Assembly: GCF_902498065.1 (NCBI RefSeq)
Contig: NZ_CABVIR010000003.1
Span: 124,001 to 188,000 of the forward strand
Length of the DNA: 64,000 bases
From: Pseudomonas fluorescens
GTDB lineage: Bacteria; Pseudomonadota; Gammaproteobacteria; Pseudomonadales; Pseudomonadaceae
Direction: 5' to 3'
The notes under the pieces are model-generated. The model was given only the letters and a program-made list of their open reading frames with translations, was not told where the DNA came from and searched no databases. Below, in pieces: positions 54,877 through 63,152 of the stretch; the first letter of the stretch is position 1; each line of letters opens with the position of its first letter. The position numbers were made by a program, and so were the translations under genes.

Positions 54877-55604
54877 TGCTGATTGCCAGTCCCTGGCGCA
54901 GCGCTGCGCGTACCGATGCCGGCAAGGTTCGGGCGCGCAACGAAGATGCTTTTCTCGACTGCCCGCAGCAGGGGCTGTGGGTGGTTGCGGACGGCATGGG
55001 CGGTCATCAGGGGGGCGACATTGCCAGCCAGTTGATCGTCGCCAGCCTGGCCGAATTGCCGGCGCAGGATGACTTTGACGAACGACTCAGAGGTATTCGC
55101 CAGTGTCTGCATTGGCTGAACCGTCGCTTGGGTCAGGAGTTGACCGTCACTGCCGGGCGCCACGACAGCATCATGGGCAGCACCGTCGTGGCGCTGCTGG
55201 TGGAAGGCAATCGCGCGGCCTGCATCTGGGCCGGCGACAGCCGTTGCTACCTGTGGCGCGACCAGCGGTTGTATCAGCTGTCCAAGGACCATTCGCTGCA
55301 ACAGCAACTGATTGACGAGCAGCAAATGAGCCTCGAAGACGCCCGTGCGCACCCGTCTGCCTACGCCTTGACCCGTGCGGTCGGGGCAACCGAGCAACTG
55401 ACGCTGGACGTGCTCGAACTCGAGGTCTACCCCGGCGATGCGTTTCTGTTGTGCAGCGATGGTTTGTACAACGGGTTGAGCAGTGATGCCTTGGGCAGCG
55501 CCTTGAGCCTGACCGCGCCGCATGTCGCGCTGGAGCGTCTGTTCGACGGCGCACTGCGTGGCTCAGCCCGAGACAACCTGACTGCCGTGGTGATCCGCCA
55601 ATGA
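54876..55604 (+). CDS. stp1: PP2C-type phosphatase Stp, second system
   Basis: 242 residues from ATG 54876 (MLIASPWRSAARTDAGKVRA), overlapping the tssM stop by one base. PP2C motifs are intact: KVRARNEDAFLDCP, VVADGMGGHQGGDIASQ, IMGSTVVALLVEG, WAGDSRCYLWRDQ, LLCSDGLYNG and SARDNLTAVVI. It should oppose the kinase encoded next. It overlaps stk1 by four bases. Confidence 0.93.
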   Translation: MLIASPWRSAARTDAGKVRARNEDAFLDCPQQGLWVVADGMGGHQGGDIASQLIVASLAELPAQDDFDERLRGIRQCLHWLNRRLGQELTVTAGRHDSIMGSTVVALLVEGNRAACIWAGDSRCYLWRDQRLYQLSKDHSLQQQLIDEQQMSLEDARAHPSAYALTRAVGATEQLTLDVLELEVYPGDAFLLCSDGLYNGLSSDALGSALSLTAPHVALERLFDGALRGSARDNLTAVVIRQ

Positions 55605-56602
55605 CTCAACTCATGCCGCCGTTCGACGACTTGCTGATGACTGACGAGGAAGCCAACAACCTGACTTACTTTGCGTTCGCCAAATCGCACAAGGCTGAAC
55701 CCGCGCTGGCGTCGACCAAGACCAGCGTCGGCAAAATACCCGACATTCTTGCAGGCCGTTATCGCATCGAGCGCCTGCTCGGTGCTGGCGGCATGGGCGC
55801 GGTTTACCGCGCGCGGGACTTGCTGAGCGAACAGTTCGGCGATCCCGACCCTTACATCGCGCTGAAAATCCTCAGCGAAGAATTTGCCGAATCGCCGGAC
55901 GCCAGCGCCTTGCTCTACAGCGAGTTTGCCCTGACCCGACGACTGCGCCACGACAACGTGCTGCGACCGCACACCTTTGAAGTGGACACCGATTGTCAGC
56001 GCGCCTTCATCACTATGGAACTCATGCGTGGGTTGACCCTGGACAAACTGCTCTGCGAGCGGCCCCTGGGCTTGCCATGGAAAGAACTGCGCGAGATCGC
56101 GCTGCCGCTGCTCGACGCGCTGGCCTACGCCCACGCTCGCGGCGTGCTGCACGGCGACATGAAGCCGAGCAACGTGATGCTCAGTGAAGAAGGCGTGCGT
56201 CTGTTCGACTTCGGGTTGGGCCGGGCGGAGGAGGGCATCCTCCCTGGCCTGCCACACCTGAGCCGCGACCGCTTCAACGCCTGGACACCGGGCTACGCCG
56301 CACCGGAACTGCTCGAAGGCCAGTCTCTGTTGGCCTGCGCCGACGTCTACGGCGTGGCGTGCGTGCTCTACGAATTGGCGGGCGGCAAACACCCGTTCCG
56401 ACGCTTGCCCTCGACCGAGGCCCGTGACGAACACCTGGAGCGCGAGTTGCACGCGCCGGAAAACCTACCGAAACACTGCTGGCCAGCCCTGCGAACAGCG
56501 CTGGCATTCAATGCGGCTGATCGAACGATCACCGCCGCACAACTGCGTGACGCCATGGGCGCCACTTCGTCCTGGCTGCAGCGTCTGCGACGTCGGGCGT
56601 AA
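55601..56602 (+). CDS. stk1: Soluble Ser/Thr kinase Stk (non-RD type), second system
   Basis: 333 residues. The glycine loop GAGGMGAVY, Lys89 (IALKIL), Asp186 in LHGDMKPSNVM and DFG at 203-205 are present. The residue before the catalytic aspartate is glycine, not arginine (HGD rather than HRD), so this is a non-RD kinase that would not need activation-loop phosphorylation. It has no membrane segment and no vWA domain, unlike PpkA of the first system. It is the last gene of the second T6SS operon. Confidence 0.92.
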   Translation: MTQLMPPFDDLLMTDEEANNLTYFAFAKSHKAEPALASTKTSVGKIPDILAGRYRIERLLGAGGMGAVYRARDLLSEQFGDPDPYIALKILSEEFAESPDASALLYSEFALTRRLRHDNVLRPHTFEVDTDCQRAFITMELMRGLTLDKLLCERPLGLPWKELREIALPLLDALAYAHARGVLHGDMKPSNVMLSEEGVRLFDFGLGRAEEGILPGLPHLSRDRFNAWTPGYAAPELLEGQSLLACADVYGVACVLYELAGGKHPFRRLPSTEARDEHLERELHAPENLPKHCWPALRTALAFNAADRTITAAQLRDAMGATSSWLQRLRRRA

Positions 56603-56615
56603 CAGGGAGCAAGCA

Positions 56616-56696
56616 ATGGTCAACTCAAGGGATGAGCGTAGAGGCCTCAATAAATCTTGGCTTTTAAACAACAACATTTCGTCAATGACTTGGTAG
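56616..56696 (+). CDS. Possible 26-residue peptide after stk1
   Basis: A 26-codon frame (starts MVNSRDERRG, ends SSMTW) begins 13 bases after the stk1 stop. It has a good ribosome site, CAGGGAG, seven bases before its ATG. It may be the surviving 5' end of a lost downstream gene. No similarity is recognised and the coding evidence is thin. Confidence 0.25.
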   Translation: MVNSRDERRGLNKSWLLNNNISSMTW

Positions 56697-56808
56697 TCAT
56701 CAGCGTCAAAAAGTACGGCATCTTCTTCTAACACTGCGCAATGGTGGCGTTCTCGCTTGAAGCCGCTACACTGCGCCGGCCGTTCATTTTTCTCTTGAGG
56801 CTGTGCGC

Positions 56809-57198
56809 ATGAAATTTCGTTTTCTTCTGTGGATGCTGGGTTTGTTGATGGGTAAGGCCAGCCGGACCAATCCTGCGTTTCAACAGCAGTTGGGTGACAA
56901 GGAGTTGGTGTTCCAATTACAGACCCTGGACGGGAAAGTGGCGCGGCATTTCTTTGTGAAGGACCAGCGTATTACCAGCCAGTCGGGCGTATATGCCGAG
57001 CCGGCGTTTGCGATTGCGTTTAAAGATGCGGCGTATGGCTTTGCCACGATGCAGGCGAAGAACAAGCAGTTGGCGTTTATGACGGGGATTCAGGACAAGT
57101 CGATTCAGATCAAGGGCAACCCGGCGCTGGTGATCTGGTTTCAGGGGTTGACCAAGTATTTGAAGCCTAGGAAGGCGAAGGCTAAAGCCAAGGCTTGA
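56809..57198 (+). CDS. Small SCP2-like domain protein
   Basis: 129 residues from ATG 56809 (MKFRFLLWMLGLLMGKASRT), with GAGG eight bases upstream. An N-terminal hydrophobic stretch is followed by a compact domain (ELVFQLQTLDGKVARHFFV; AEPAFAIAFKDAAYGFATM; DKSIQIKGNPALVIWFQGL) that resembles SCP2 sterol-carrier folds, and a lysine/alanine tail. The substrate is unknown. It is unrelated to the T6SS genes and is preceded by about 200 non-coding bases apart from the small ORF noted at 56616. The family call is tentative. Confidence 0.7.
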   Translation: MKFRFLLWMLGLLMGKASRTNPAFQQQLGDKELVFQLQTLDGKVARHFFVKDQRITSQSGVYAEPAFAIAFKDAAYGFATMQAKNKQLAFMTGIQDKSIQIKGNPALVIWFQGLTKYLKPRKAKAKAKA

Positions 57199-57251
57199 GG
57201 CCGATGATTAACCCTGTGGCGAGGGGAGTTTCAGGTAGACCGAGGTGGGTT

Positions 57252-57319
57252 CATCGCGGGCAAGCCACGCTCCCACAGGATCACCTAAATCCTGTGGGAG
57301 CGTGGCTTGCCCGCGAAGC
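57252..57319. repeat. REP doublet between the SCP2-like gene and the HDOD gene
   Basis: TCGCGGGCAAGCCACGCTCC and its inverse lie head to head around a short centre (CACAGGATCACCTAAATCCTGTG), forming a long imperfect palindrome. It is a REP type common in P. fluorescens genomes. It separates two convergent genes and probably serves as a bidirectional end. Confidence 0.8.
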
Positions 57320-57322
57320 TTT

Positions 57323-58723
57323 TTAGGCTTGAGTAAATTGCGAGGCCAGTTCGCGCAGCAGCACTTCGGCTTCAAGCACTTTGCTGACCACATCGTTGGC
57401 TTTGTCGCGGGTCAGGCCGACACGCTCCAGCAAAGCATCCGGGATGTCTTCATCCGGGCCGGAGCCGATGCCGCGGCTGCGCAGCAATCGCACGGACAGG
57501 CACACGAGGTTCGGGTACTCGGCGTAGGCACCGTCATAACTCGGGTCGTGCTGGAAGCGCAGCGCGGTGGCCAGTTCGTCGGGCATGTCCCAGTAGCGCA
57601 TCAGCCACGAGCCGATCTGTTCGCGGCTGATGCCCAGCAGGTGTTGCTCGACAAAGCTGTGGCACAGGTGCGGGTTGACCTCCAGGTGGCGGCAGATCAG
57701 CGAGAAGTGCGGCGGGAACACGTGGGCCAGCAACAAGTAGCCAAAGTTGTGCAGCAGGCCGGCGAGGTAGGTCAGGCCGGCTTCCGGGCGCTGGGCGCGA
57801 GGCATGGCGCGGGTCAGGCCTTCGATGACGGCGGCGGTGTAGATCGATTGCTGCCAGTACGGCGTGGTGTGTTGCGGGTGGTCTTTGGGCAGGCTGAGGG
57901 TTTTGCCCAGGGCCAGGCCCAGCGCGAGGTTGATCACCAGGTCGAAACCCAGCACCCGCACGATGGCGTCTTCAACCGAGCGAATCTTGCCCGGCGAGGC
58001 GTAGTACGGCGACGCCGCCCAGCTCACGACTTGCGCGGCCAGGGCCGGGTCGGTTTCGACCACGCCGGTGATGTCGTCGATGGTGGCGTTGGGGTCGACG
58101 CGCAGTTTGATGATTTTTTGCGCGGTCTCGGCCAGCGGCGGAATTTCGATGGTGGCTTCCAGGCGTTGCTGGATGCGTCGCGCGGTAAACGCCTGGACGG
58201 CCTGGGTGATTTCCTCGCGGTCATCGTCGGGGCGGTCGAGGTTCGGGCGGATGCTGCTCACGTTCTCGCCGAAGTTGGCGGCGCTGGCCTTGGTCAGCAT
58301 GGTCTTGAAGGCTTCGCTGGTGATTTCCAGCAGCACGCCCGGCTCGCCCGAGTTGATCAGCAACTTCGGTTCGCGCAGCAGGCTTTCTTCGTACAGGCAC
58401 GGTGAGCTGGTCAGCGCCGGCAGGCCGGGCAGCAGGCTCAGGTTGTGTTTGCCGAGCATCTTTTCCAGGCGCTCGGTCGACACGGCGGCCAGGCGGCGGC
58501 CGGTCAGCTCAGCGAGGCGGTTGAGGTCGAGCAATTGGCTTTGCGGGAACAACACCATCAGCGCGCCCACGGCATCGTCGAGCAGCACCGCTTGTACCTT
58601 GCGCGAGGCGTTCAGGCCGTGGTGATCGAGGACTTCTTCGTAGGCGATGCCCAGTTTGGCGAGCAACAGCCGAATAACAGACGGAGCGTGCGGGGGTTCG
58701 GGGACGAGGGCAGCTTCAGTCAT
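57323..58723 (-). CDS. HDOD-domain protein with an N-terminal YbaK-like region
   Basis: 466 residues. The N-terminal part (about 10-150) resembles the YbaK/aminoacyl-tRNA-associated domain (SVIRLLLAKLGIAYEEVLDH; AVLLDDAVGALMVLFPQSQL). The C-terminal part (about 190-400) is an HDOD domain: IEIPPLAETAQKIIKLRVDP, VVETDPALAAQVVSWAASPY, SVEDAIVRVLGFDLVINLAL and GLLHNFGYLLLAHVFPPHFS. HDOD proteins are usually signalling adaptors; this one's target is unknown. It is 78 bases downstream of recG. A TATACT at 58755-58760 may be its -10 box. Confidence 0.88.
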   Translation of the reverse strand: MTEAALVPEPPHAPSVIRLLLAKLGIAYEEVLDHHGLNASRKVQAVLLDDAVGALMVLFPQSQLLDLNRLAELTGRRLAAVSTERLEKMLGKHNLSLLPGLPALTSSPCLYEESLLREPKLLINSGEPGVLLEITSEAFKTMLTKASAANFGENVSSIRPNLDRPDDDREEITQAVQAFTARRIQQRLEATIEIPPLAETAQKIIKLRVDPNATIDDITGVVETDPALAAQVVSWAASPYYASPGKIRSVEDAIVRVLGFDLVINLALGLALGKTLSLPKDHPQHTTPYWQQSIYTAAVIEGLTRAMPRAQRPEAGLTYLAGLLHNFGYLLLAHVFPPHFSLICRHLEVNPHLCHSFVEQHLLGISREQIGSWLMRYWDMPDELATALRFQHDPSYDGAYAEYPNLVCLSVRLLRSRGIGSGPDEDIPDALLERVGLTRDKANDVVSKVLEAEVLLRELASQFTQA

Positions 58724-58801
58724 GGTCTGTATCCGTATTCAAACAATTGCAGGAGTATAACCAGCTTGTTTAAAGGCAGGGTCTAGAAACTGCGACGGTG
58801 C

Positions 58802-60877
58802 TCACACTTGGCCGTATTGCTGCCCGTGGCGTAGCCAGCGGTCCAGCAGCGGGCTGACGTGATCCGGCCAACGCTCCAGCAATGCCTGGGCGGCGTCGCG
58901 CACGGCGGGCAGCAAGTCGGCGTCGCGCATCAGGTCGGCGACCTTGAATTGAAGCAGACCGGTCTGCCGCGTGCCGAGCATTTCGCCGGGGCCGCGCAGT
59001 TCGAGGTCTTTCTCGGCGATGACAAAGCCGTCGTTGGTTTCGCGCATGATGCCCAGGCGCTGACGACCGATTTGCGACAACGGCGGATGGTAGAGCAGCA
59101 CGCAATGGCTGGCGGCGCTGCCCCGGCCGACACGGCCGCGCAATTGGTGCAGTTGAGCGAGGCCGAGGCGTTCGGGGTTTTCGATGATCATCAGGCTGGC
59201 GTTCGGCACGTCGACGCCGACTTCGATCACGGTGGTGGCGACCAGCAGTTGCAGGTTGCCGGCCTTGAATTCGGCCATCACGGCGGCTTTTTCCACGGGC
59301 TTCATGCGGCCGTGAATCAACCCGACTTTCAACTCGCCAAGGGCGGCGGTGAGGTCTTCGTAAGTGGTTTCGGCGGCTTGGCAGGTCAGCTCTTCCGACT
59401 CTTCGATCAGCGTGCACACCCAATAGGCCTGACGCCCCTCGGCGCAGGCACCGCGCACTCGCTCGATGACTTCGACGCGCCGGGTATCGGTGACCAACAC
59501 GGTGTTGACCGGGGTTCGGCCCGGCGGCAGTTCGTCGAGGATCGAGGTGTCGAGGTCGGCGTAGGCACTCATCGCCAGCGTCCGTGGAATCGGCGTGGCG
59601 GTCATGATCAGCTGATGCGGACACATGCGCCCGCCGACGCCTTTCTGCCGCAACGCCAGCCGCTGTTGCACGCCGAAACGGTGTTGTTCGTCGATGATCA
59701 CCAAAGCCAGGTTCTTGAACTTCACTTCGTCCTGGAACAGCGCGTGGGTCCCGACCACCATCGGTGTGCCGCTGGCGATTTGTTCCAGCGCGGCCACGCG
59801 GTTCTTGCCTTTGAGTTTGCCGGCCAGCCACGCGACTTCGATGCCCAGCGGTTCGAGCCAGCGCTTGAAGGTGATGAAGTGCTGCTCGGCGAGGATCTCG
59901 GTCGGCGCCATCAACGCGACTTGGTAACCGGCTTCCAGCGCTTGCAGCGCGGCGAGGGCCGCGACCACGGTTTTACCCGCGCCGACGTCGCCCTGAATCA
60001 AACGCAGCATCGGCTCGTGCTGACTGAGGTCGTAGGCGATTTCGTTACCGACGCGTTCTTGGGCGCCGGTCGGCGCGAAGCCGAGGTTGGCCAGGTATTT
60101 CACCGGTAACTTCGTGGCTTTGGGCATCGCTGGCGCACGCAGGGAGCGCATGCTTTCGCGCAGACGCTGCTGCGACAGTTGATGCGTCAGCAGTTCTTCA
60201 AAGGCCAGACGGTGCTGCGCCCAGTGATGACCGAGGGCGAGTTCATCGACATCGGCATCGGCGGGTGGGTGATGCAGGTAGCGGATCGCATCGGCCAGTG
60301 GCGCCAGTTGATAGTCCCGCGCCAGCTCGGTCGGCAGCCAGTCGGGCAGGCTGGTCGGGCCGAGCATCGTCAGGGTTTGCATGCACAACTGGCGCAGGCG
60401 CTGTTGGGTCAGGCCTTCGGTGAGCGGGTAGACCGGGGTCAGGGTTTCATCCACCGGCGGCGGTTCGTCGCCGGTGATGGCGCGGTATTCCGGGTGGTAG
60501 ATCTCCAGCCCCGACGCACCGGGCCGCGCTTCGCCGTAGCAGCGAATCCGCGTGCCGCGTTTGAGGCCTTCTTTTTGGGCGTTGCTGAAATGGTAGAAGC
60601 GCAGGCTTAGCCCGCCGGTGCCGTCCTGCAAGCGCACGACCAGGCTACGTCGACGGCCCATGACCACGTCGGCGCCGCTGACGGTGCCTTCGATCACGGC
60701 GTCCTGCCCCGGTCGCAAATGGCCGATCGGGACCACGCGGGTGCGGTCCTGATAACGCAGCGGCAGGTGGAACAACACGTCCTGGAGATTCTCCAGGCCG
60801 ACCTTGGCCAATTTCTCGGCCATGGCCTCGCCGACACCCTTGAGTGCCGTGACCGACACTTGCGACAACTCGGTCAT
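58802..60877 (-). CDS. recG: ATP-dependent DNA helicase RecG
   Basis: 691 residues, the normal RecG length. The wedge/OB domain (about 1-160) contains the helix-hairpin VTALKGVGEAMAEKLAKVGL. Helicase motifs are present: Walker A GDVGAGKT (about 290-297), MAPTEILAEQH, the DEQH box VIIDEQHRFGVQQR, the TATPIPRTLAM motif, and motif VI HQLRGRVGRG. RecG remodels stalled forks and Holliday junctions. It starts nine bases after oxyR and is probably co-transcribed. Confidence 0.97.
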   Translation of the reverse strand: MTELSQVSVTALKGVGEAMAEKLAKVGLENLQDVLFHLPLRYQDRTRVVPIGHLRPGQDAVIEGTVSGADVVMGRRRSLVVRLQDGTGGLSLRFYHFSNAQKEGLKRGTRIRCYGEARPGASGLEIYHPEYRAITGDEPPPVDETLTPVYPLTEGLTQQRLRQLCMQTLTMLGPTSLPDWLPTELARDYQLAPLADAIRYLHHPPADADVDELALGHHWAQHRLAFEELLTHQLSQQRLRESMRSLRAPAMPKATKLPVKYLANLGFAPTGAQERVGNEIAYDLSQHEPMLRLIQGDVGAGKTVVAALAALQALEAGYQVALMAPTEILAEQHFITFKRWLEPLGIEVAWLAGKLKGKNRVAALEQIASGTPMVVGTHALFQDEVKFKNLALVIIDEQHRFGVQQRLALRQKGVGGRMCPHQLIMTATPIPRTLAMSAYADLDTSILDELPPGRTPVNTVLVTDTRRVEVIERVRGACAEGRQAYWVCTLIEESEELTCQAAETTYEDLTAALGELKVGLIHGRMKPVEKAAVMAEFKAGNLQLLVATTVIEVGVDVPNASLMIIENPERLGLAQLHQLRGRVGRGSAASHCVLLYHPPLSQIGRQRLGIMRETNDGFVIAEKDLELRGPGEMLGTRQTGLLQFKVADLMRDADLLPAVRDAAQALLERWPDHVSPLLDRWLRHGQQYGQV

Positions 60878-60886
60878 GACTGCGAC

Positions 60887-61816
60887 TTAAGCCGCAACCA
60901 CCGGCGCGGGCGGCTTGGCCACCGAGCACAGGCGAATGGAGTCGGCGAGAATTTCAATCGCCTTCGGACGCGGGAAGCTTGCACGCCAGGCGATGGCCAC
61001 GGTACGGAACGGCACCGGCGGGGTCAGTGGGCGCACTTCGATCACGCCGGGGGCGTAGTGATGGCTGTCCACGGCCGACAGCGGCAGGATCGAAATCCCG
61101 AGGCCCGAGGCGACCATGTGGCGAATGGTTTCCAGCGAACTGGATTCCACCGTGGTGTGCTTGGCGCCGTCGTTGCCTTTGGTCAGCGTCGGGCAGGCTT
61201 CCAGCACTTGATCGCGGAAGCAGTGGCCCTCGCCGAGCAACAGCAGACTCTTGTCGTTGAGCAGGGCGGCGTCGATGGATTCTTTTTGCGTCCACGGGTG
61301 CTGGGCCGGCATCAGGACGTAGAACGGCTCGTCGTAGAGCTGCAGGGTCAGTACGTCGGCTTCGTTGAACGGCAGGGCGATGATGATCGCGTCGAGTTCG
61401 CCGTTGCGCAGTTTGTCGCGCAGCACGTGGGTGAAGTTTTCTTCGATGTACAACGGCATCTGCGGGGCGACCCGGTGCAGTTGTGGAATCAGGTGCGGAA
61501 ACAGGTACGGGCCGACGGTGTAGATCGCGCCGACTTTCAGCGGGGCGGTCAGCTGGTTCTTGCCGGCCTGGGCCAGTTCGCGGATGCCTTGGGCCTGCTC
61601 CAGGACTTTTTGTGCCTGGGCCACGATGCCTTCGCCGACCGGGGTCAGGCGCACGGCGCTCTTGCTGCGCTCGAAAATCAGCACACCGAGTTCGTCTTCA
61701 AGCTTTTTCACGCCCACCGACAAGGTCGGCTGGCTGACGTGGCAACGCTCAGCCGCGTGGCCGAAGTGCTGCTCTTGGGCGAGGGTAACGATGTAGCGTA
61801 ATTCTGTAAGAGTCAT
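60887..61816 (-). CDS. oxyR: Peroxide-sensing LysR-type regulator OxyR
   Basis: 309 residues. The N-terminal winged HTH is MTLTELRYIVTLAQEQHFGH AAERCHVSQPTLS. The effector domain carries the redox pair Cys199 and Cys208 in GEGHCFRDQVLEACP, which form the activating disulphide with hydrogen peroxide. It directs catalase and peroxidase genes, and sits upstream of recG as in other pseudomonads. Confidence 0.97.
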   Translation of the reverse strand: MTLTELRYIVTLAQEQHFGHAAERCHVSQPTLSVGVKKLEDELGVLIFERSKSAVRLTPVGEGIVAQAQKVLEQAQGIRELAQAGKNQLTAPLKVGAIYTVGPYLFPHLIPQLHRVAPQMPLYIEENFTHVLRDKLRNGELDAIIIALPFNEADVLTLQLYDEPFYVLMPAQHPWTQKESIDAALLNDKSLLLLGEGHCFRDQVLEACPTLTKGNDGAKHTTVESSSLETIRHMVASGLGISILPLSAVDSHHYAPGVIEVRPLTPPVPFRTVAIAWRASFPRPKAIEILADSIRLCSVAKPPAPVVAA

Positions 61817-61934
61817 AGCGAGCGTCCATGAAGTTGCGGGCCAAGCATACCGGCTGCAATCGATAGACGCACGTTATCAGAGAGAGTGTGTCGAGTGACA
61901 CCGGGCAATGCAGGTTTGCCGCTGGCAGAAACGC

Positions 61935-61958
61935 GAAAGGCACCTTTCGGTGCCTTTC
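61935..61958 (-). terminator. Terminator after tonB
   Basis: Arms GAAAGGCACC and GGTGCCTTTC pair perfectly (loop TTTC), 16 bases after the tonB stop, and the minus strand then runs GCGTTTCT. This suits a factor-independent end of exbBD-tonB. Confidence 0.65.
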
Positions 61959-61974
61959 AAGTTTGTATTGCTGC

Positions 61975-62721
61975 TTAGCGACGGCGTTCCAGCGAGTAAA
62001 CAAACGGGGCAACAATTTCGATGGCGCCGTTGGTCAGCATGTCGGCCGGTGGCTTGGGCAGCGGCTGGGCGCGTCGGATCATTTCCAGGGTGGCCCGGTC
62101 CAGATCGGCGTTGCCCGAGCGGCCCACCAGTTCGAACGACAACACATTACCTTCACCATCCACCACGAAGCGCAGTCGGTTCAAACCTTCCTTGCCCCGC
62201 GCCTGAGCACTGGCCGGGTACTTTTTGTACTTGGCCAGGTGCGCGAGCAGTGTGCCTTGCCAACTGGCCTTGGCTGCTTGCTGCGCCGGTGATGGGCCCG
62301 GTGCCGGTTGCGCGGATTTCTCCGTCGGTGCCTGGGTCGGTTGAGTGTCGGCCGGTTTTTCCTCGGAAGGTTTTTCCTTCGGTGGCTCTGGCTTTTTCTC
62401 CACAGGCTTGGGCGGTTGAGGCTTCGGCTTGGGTTTGACCGGCTTCGGTACGGTAATTTCCGCCTTCGGCACTTCAGCCAGTTTCGGGATCGGCAGTTCT
62501 TCCACCGGAGCGGGTGGTTGTGGCGGCGTTATCACCTTCGGCGGTGCCGGTGGTGGCGGGGCCGGAACCGGTGCCAGCTCGACCATCATCGCCTGCGGCG
62601 GCAGCTCGATGGGTGGTCGTGCGGTCCAGTTCATCGCCAGCGCAATGGCCAGCGCATGGACGCCCAGCACCACGGCCAGGCTCCCGCTGTAACGCGTCAG
62701 CTTATGGCGCGTCGTGATCAT
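61975..62721 (-). CDS. tonB: Energy transducer TonB
   Basis: 248 residues: an N-terminal membrane anchor (GSLAVVLGVHALAIALAMN, with the conserved histidine at about 22), a proline/lysine-rich periplasmic spacer (KPVKPKPKPQPPKPVEKKPE), then the C-terminal TonB domain (YPASAQARGKEGLNRLRFVV; DLDRATLEMIRRAQPLPKPP). It transmits proton-motive force to outer-membrane receptors. The start overlaps the exbD stop by four bases. Confidence 0.95.
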   Translation of the reverse strand: MITTRHKLTRYSGSLAVVLGVHALAIALAMNWTARPPIELPPQAMMVELAPVPAPPPPAPPKVITPPQPPAPVEELPIPKLAEVPKAEITVPKPVKPKPKPQPPKPVEKKPEPPKEKPSEEKPADTQPTQAPTEKSAQPAPGPSPAQQAAKASWQGTLLAHLAKYKKYPASAQARGKEGLNRLRFVVDGEGNVLSFELVGRSGNADLDRATLEMIRRAQPLPKPPADMLTNGAIEIVAPFVYSLERRR

Positions 62722-63146
62722 TTCTTGACTGCCGTCTCGAGCCCGACCAGACCTACCTTCAGGTAACCGGCGGAGCGCAGGTTGTCCATCACGCTCATCA
62801 GGTCGCCGTAGTCCACGCCTTTATCGGCCTGGAAGAAGATCGTCGTGTCTTTCTTGCCCTGGGTCTTGGCGTCGAGCGTGGCACCGAGGGCTTCGGCTTT
62901 CACTTCGTCTTCGCCGAGGAACAGGCGCTGGTCAGCCTTGACGCTGAGGAACACCGGTTTCTCTGGCCGTGGCGCCGGTTTGGCGCTGGAGGCAGGCAGG
63001 TCGACCTTGATGTCCACGGTGGCCAACGGAGCGGCCACCATGAAGATGATCAACAGCACCAGCATCACGTCGATGAACGGCGTGACGTTGATTTCGTGGT
63101 TCTCGGCCAGATCGTCGTCTGCGCCTTCTTTCAAATGCAGGCCCAT
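62718..63146 (-). CDS. exbD: Biopolymer transport protein ExbD
   Basis: 142 residues with one N-terminal membrane segment containing the essential aspartate (NVTPFIDVMLVLLIIFMVAA, Asp26) and a periplasmic domain (FLSVKADQRLFLGEDEVKAE; TTIFFQADKGVDYGDLMSVM). Together with ExbB it powers TonB. It is six bases after exbB and overlaps tonB. Confidence 0.96.
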   Translation of the reverse strand: MGLHLKEGADDDLAENHEINVTPFIDVMLVLLIIFMVAAPLATVDIKVDLPASSAKPAPRPEKPVFLSVKADQRLFLGEDEVKAEALGATLDAKTQGKKDTTIFFQADKGVDYGDLMSVMDNLRSAGYLKVGLVGLETAVKK

Positions 63147-63152
63147 GGCCGA

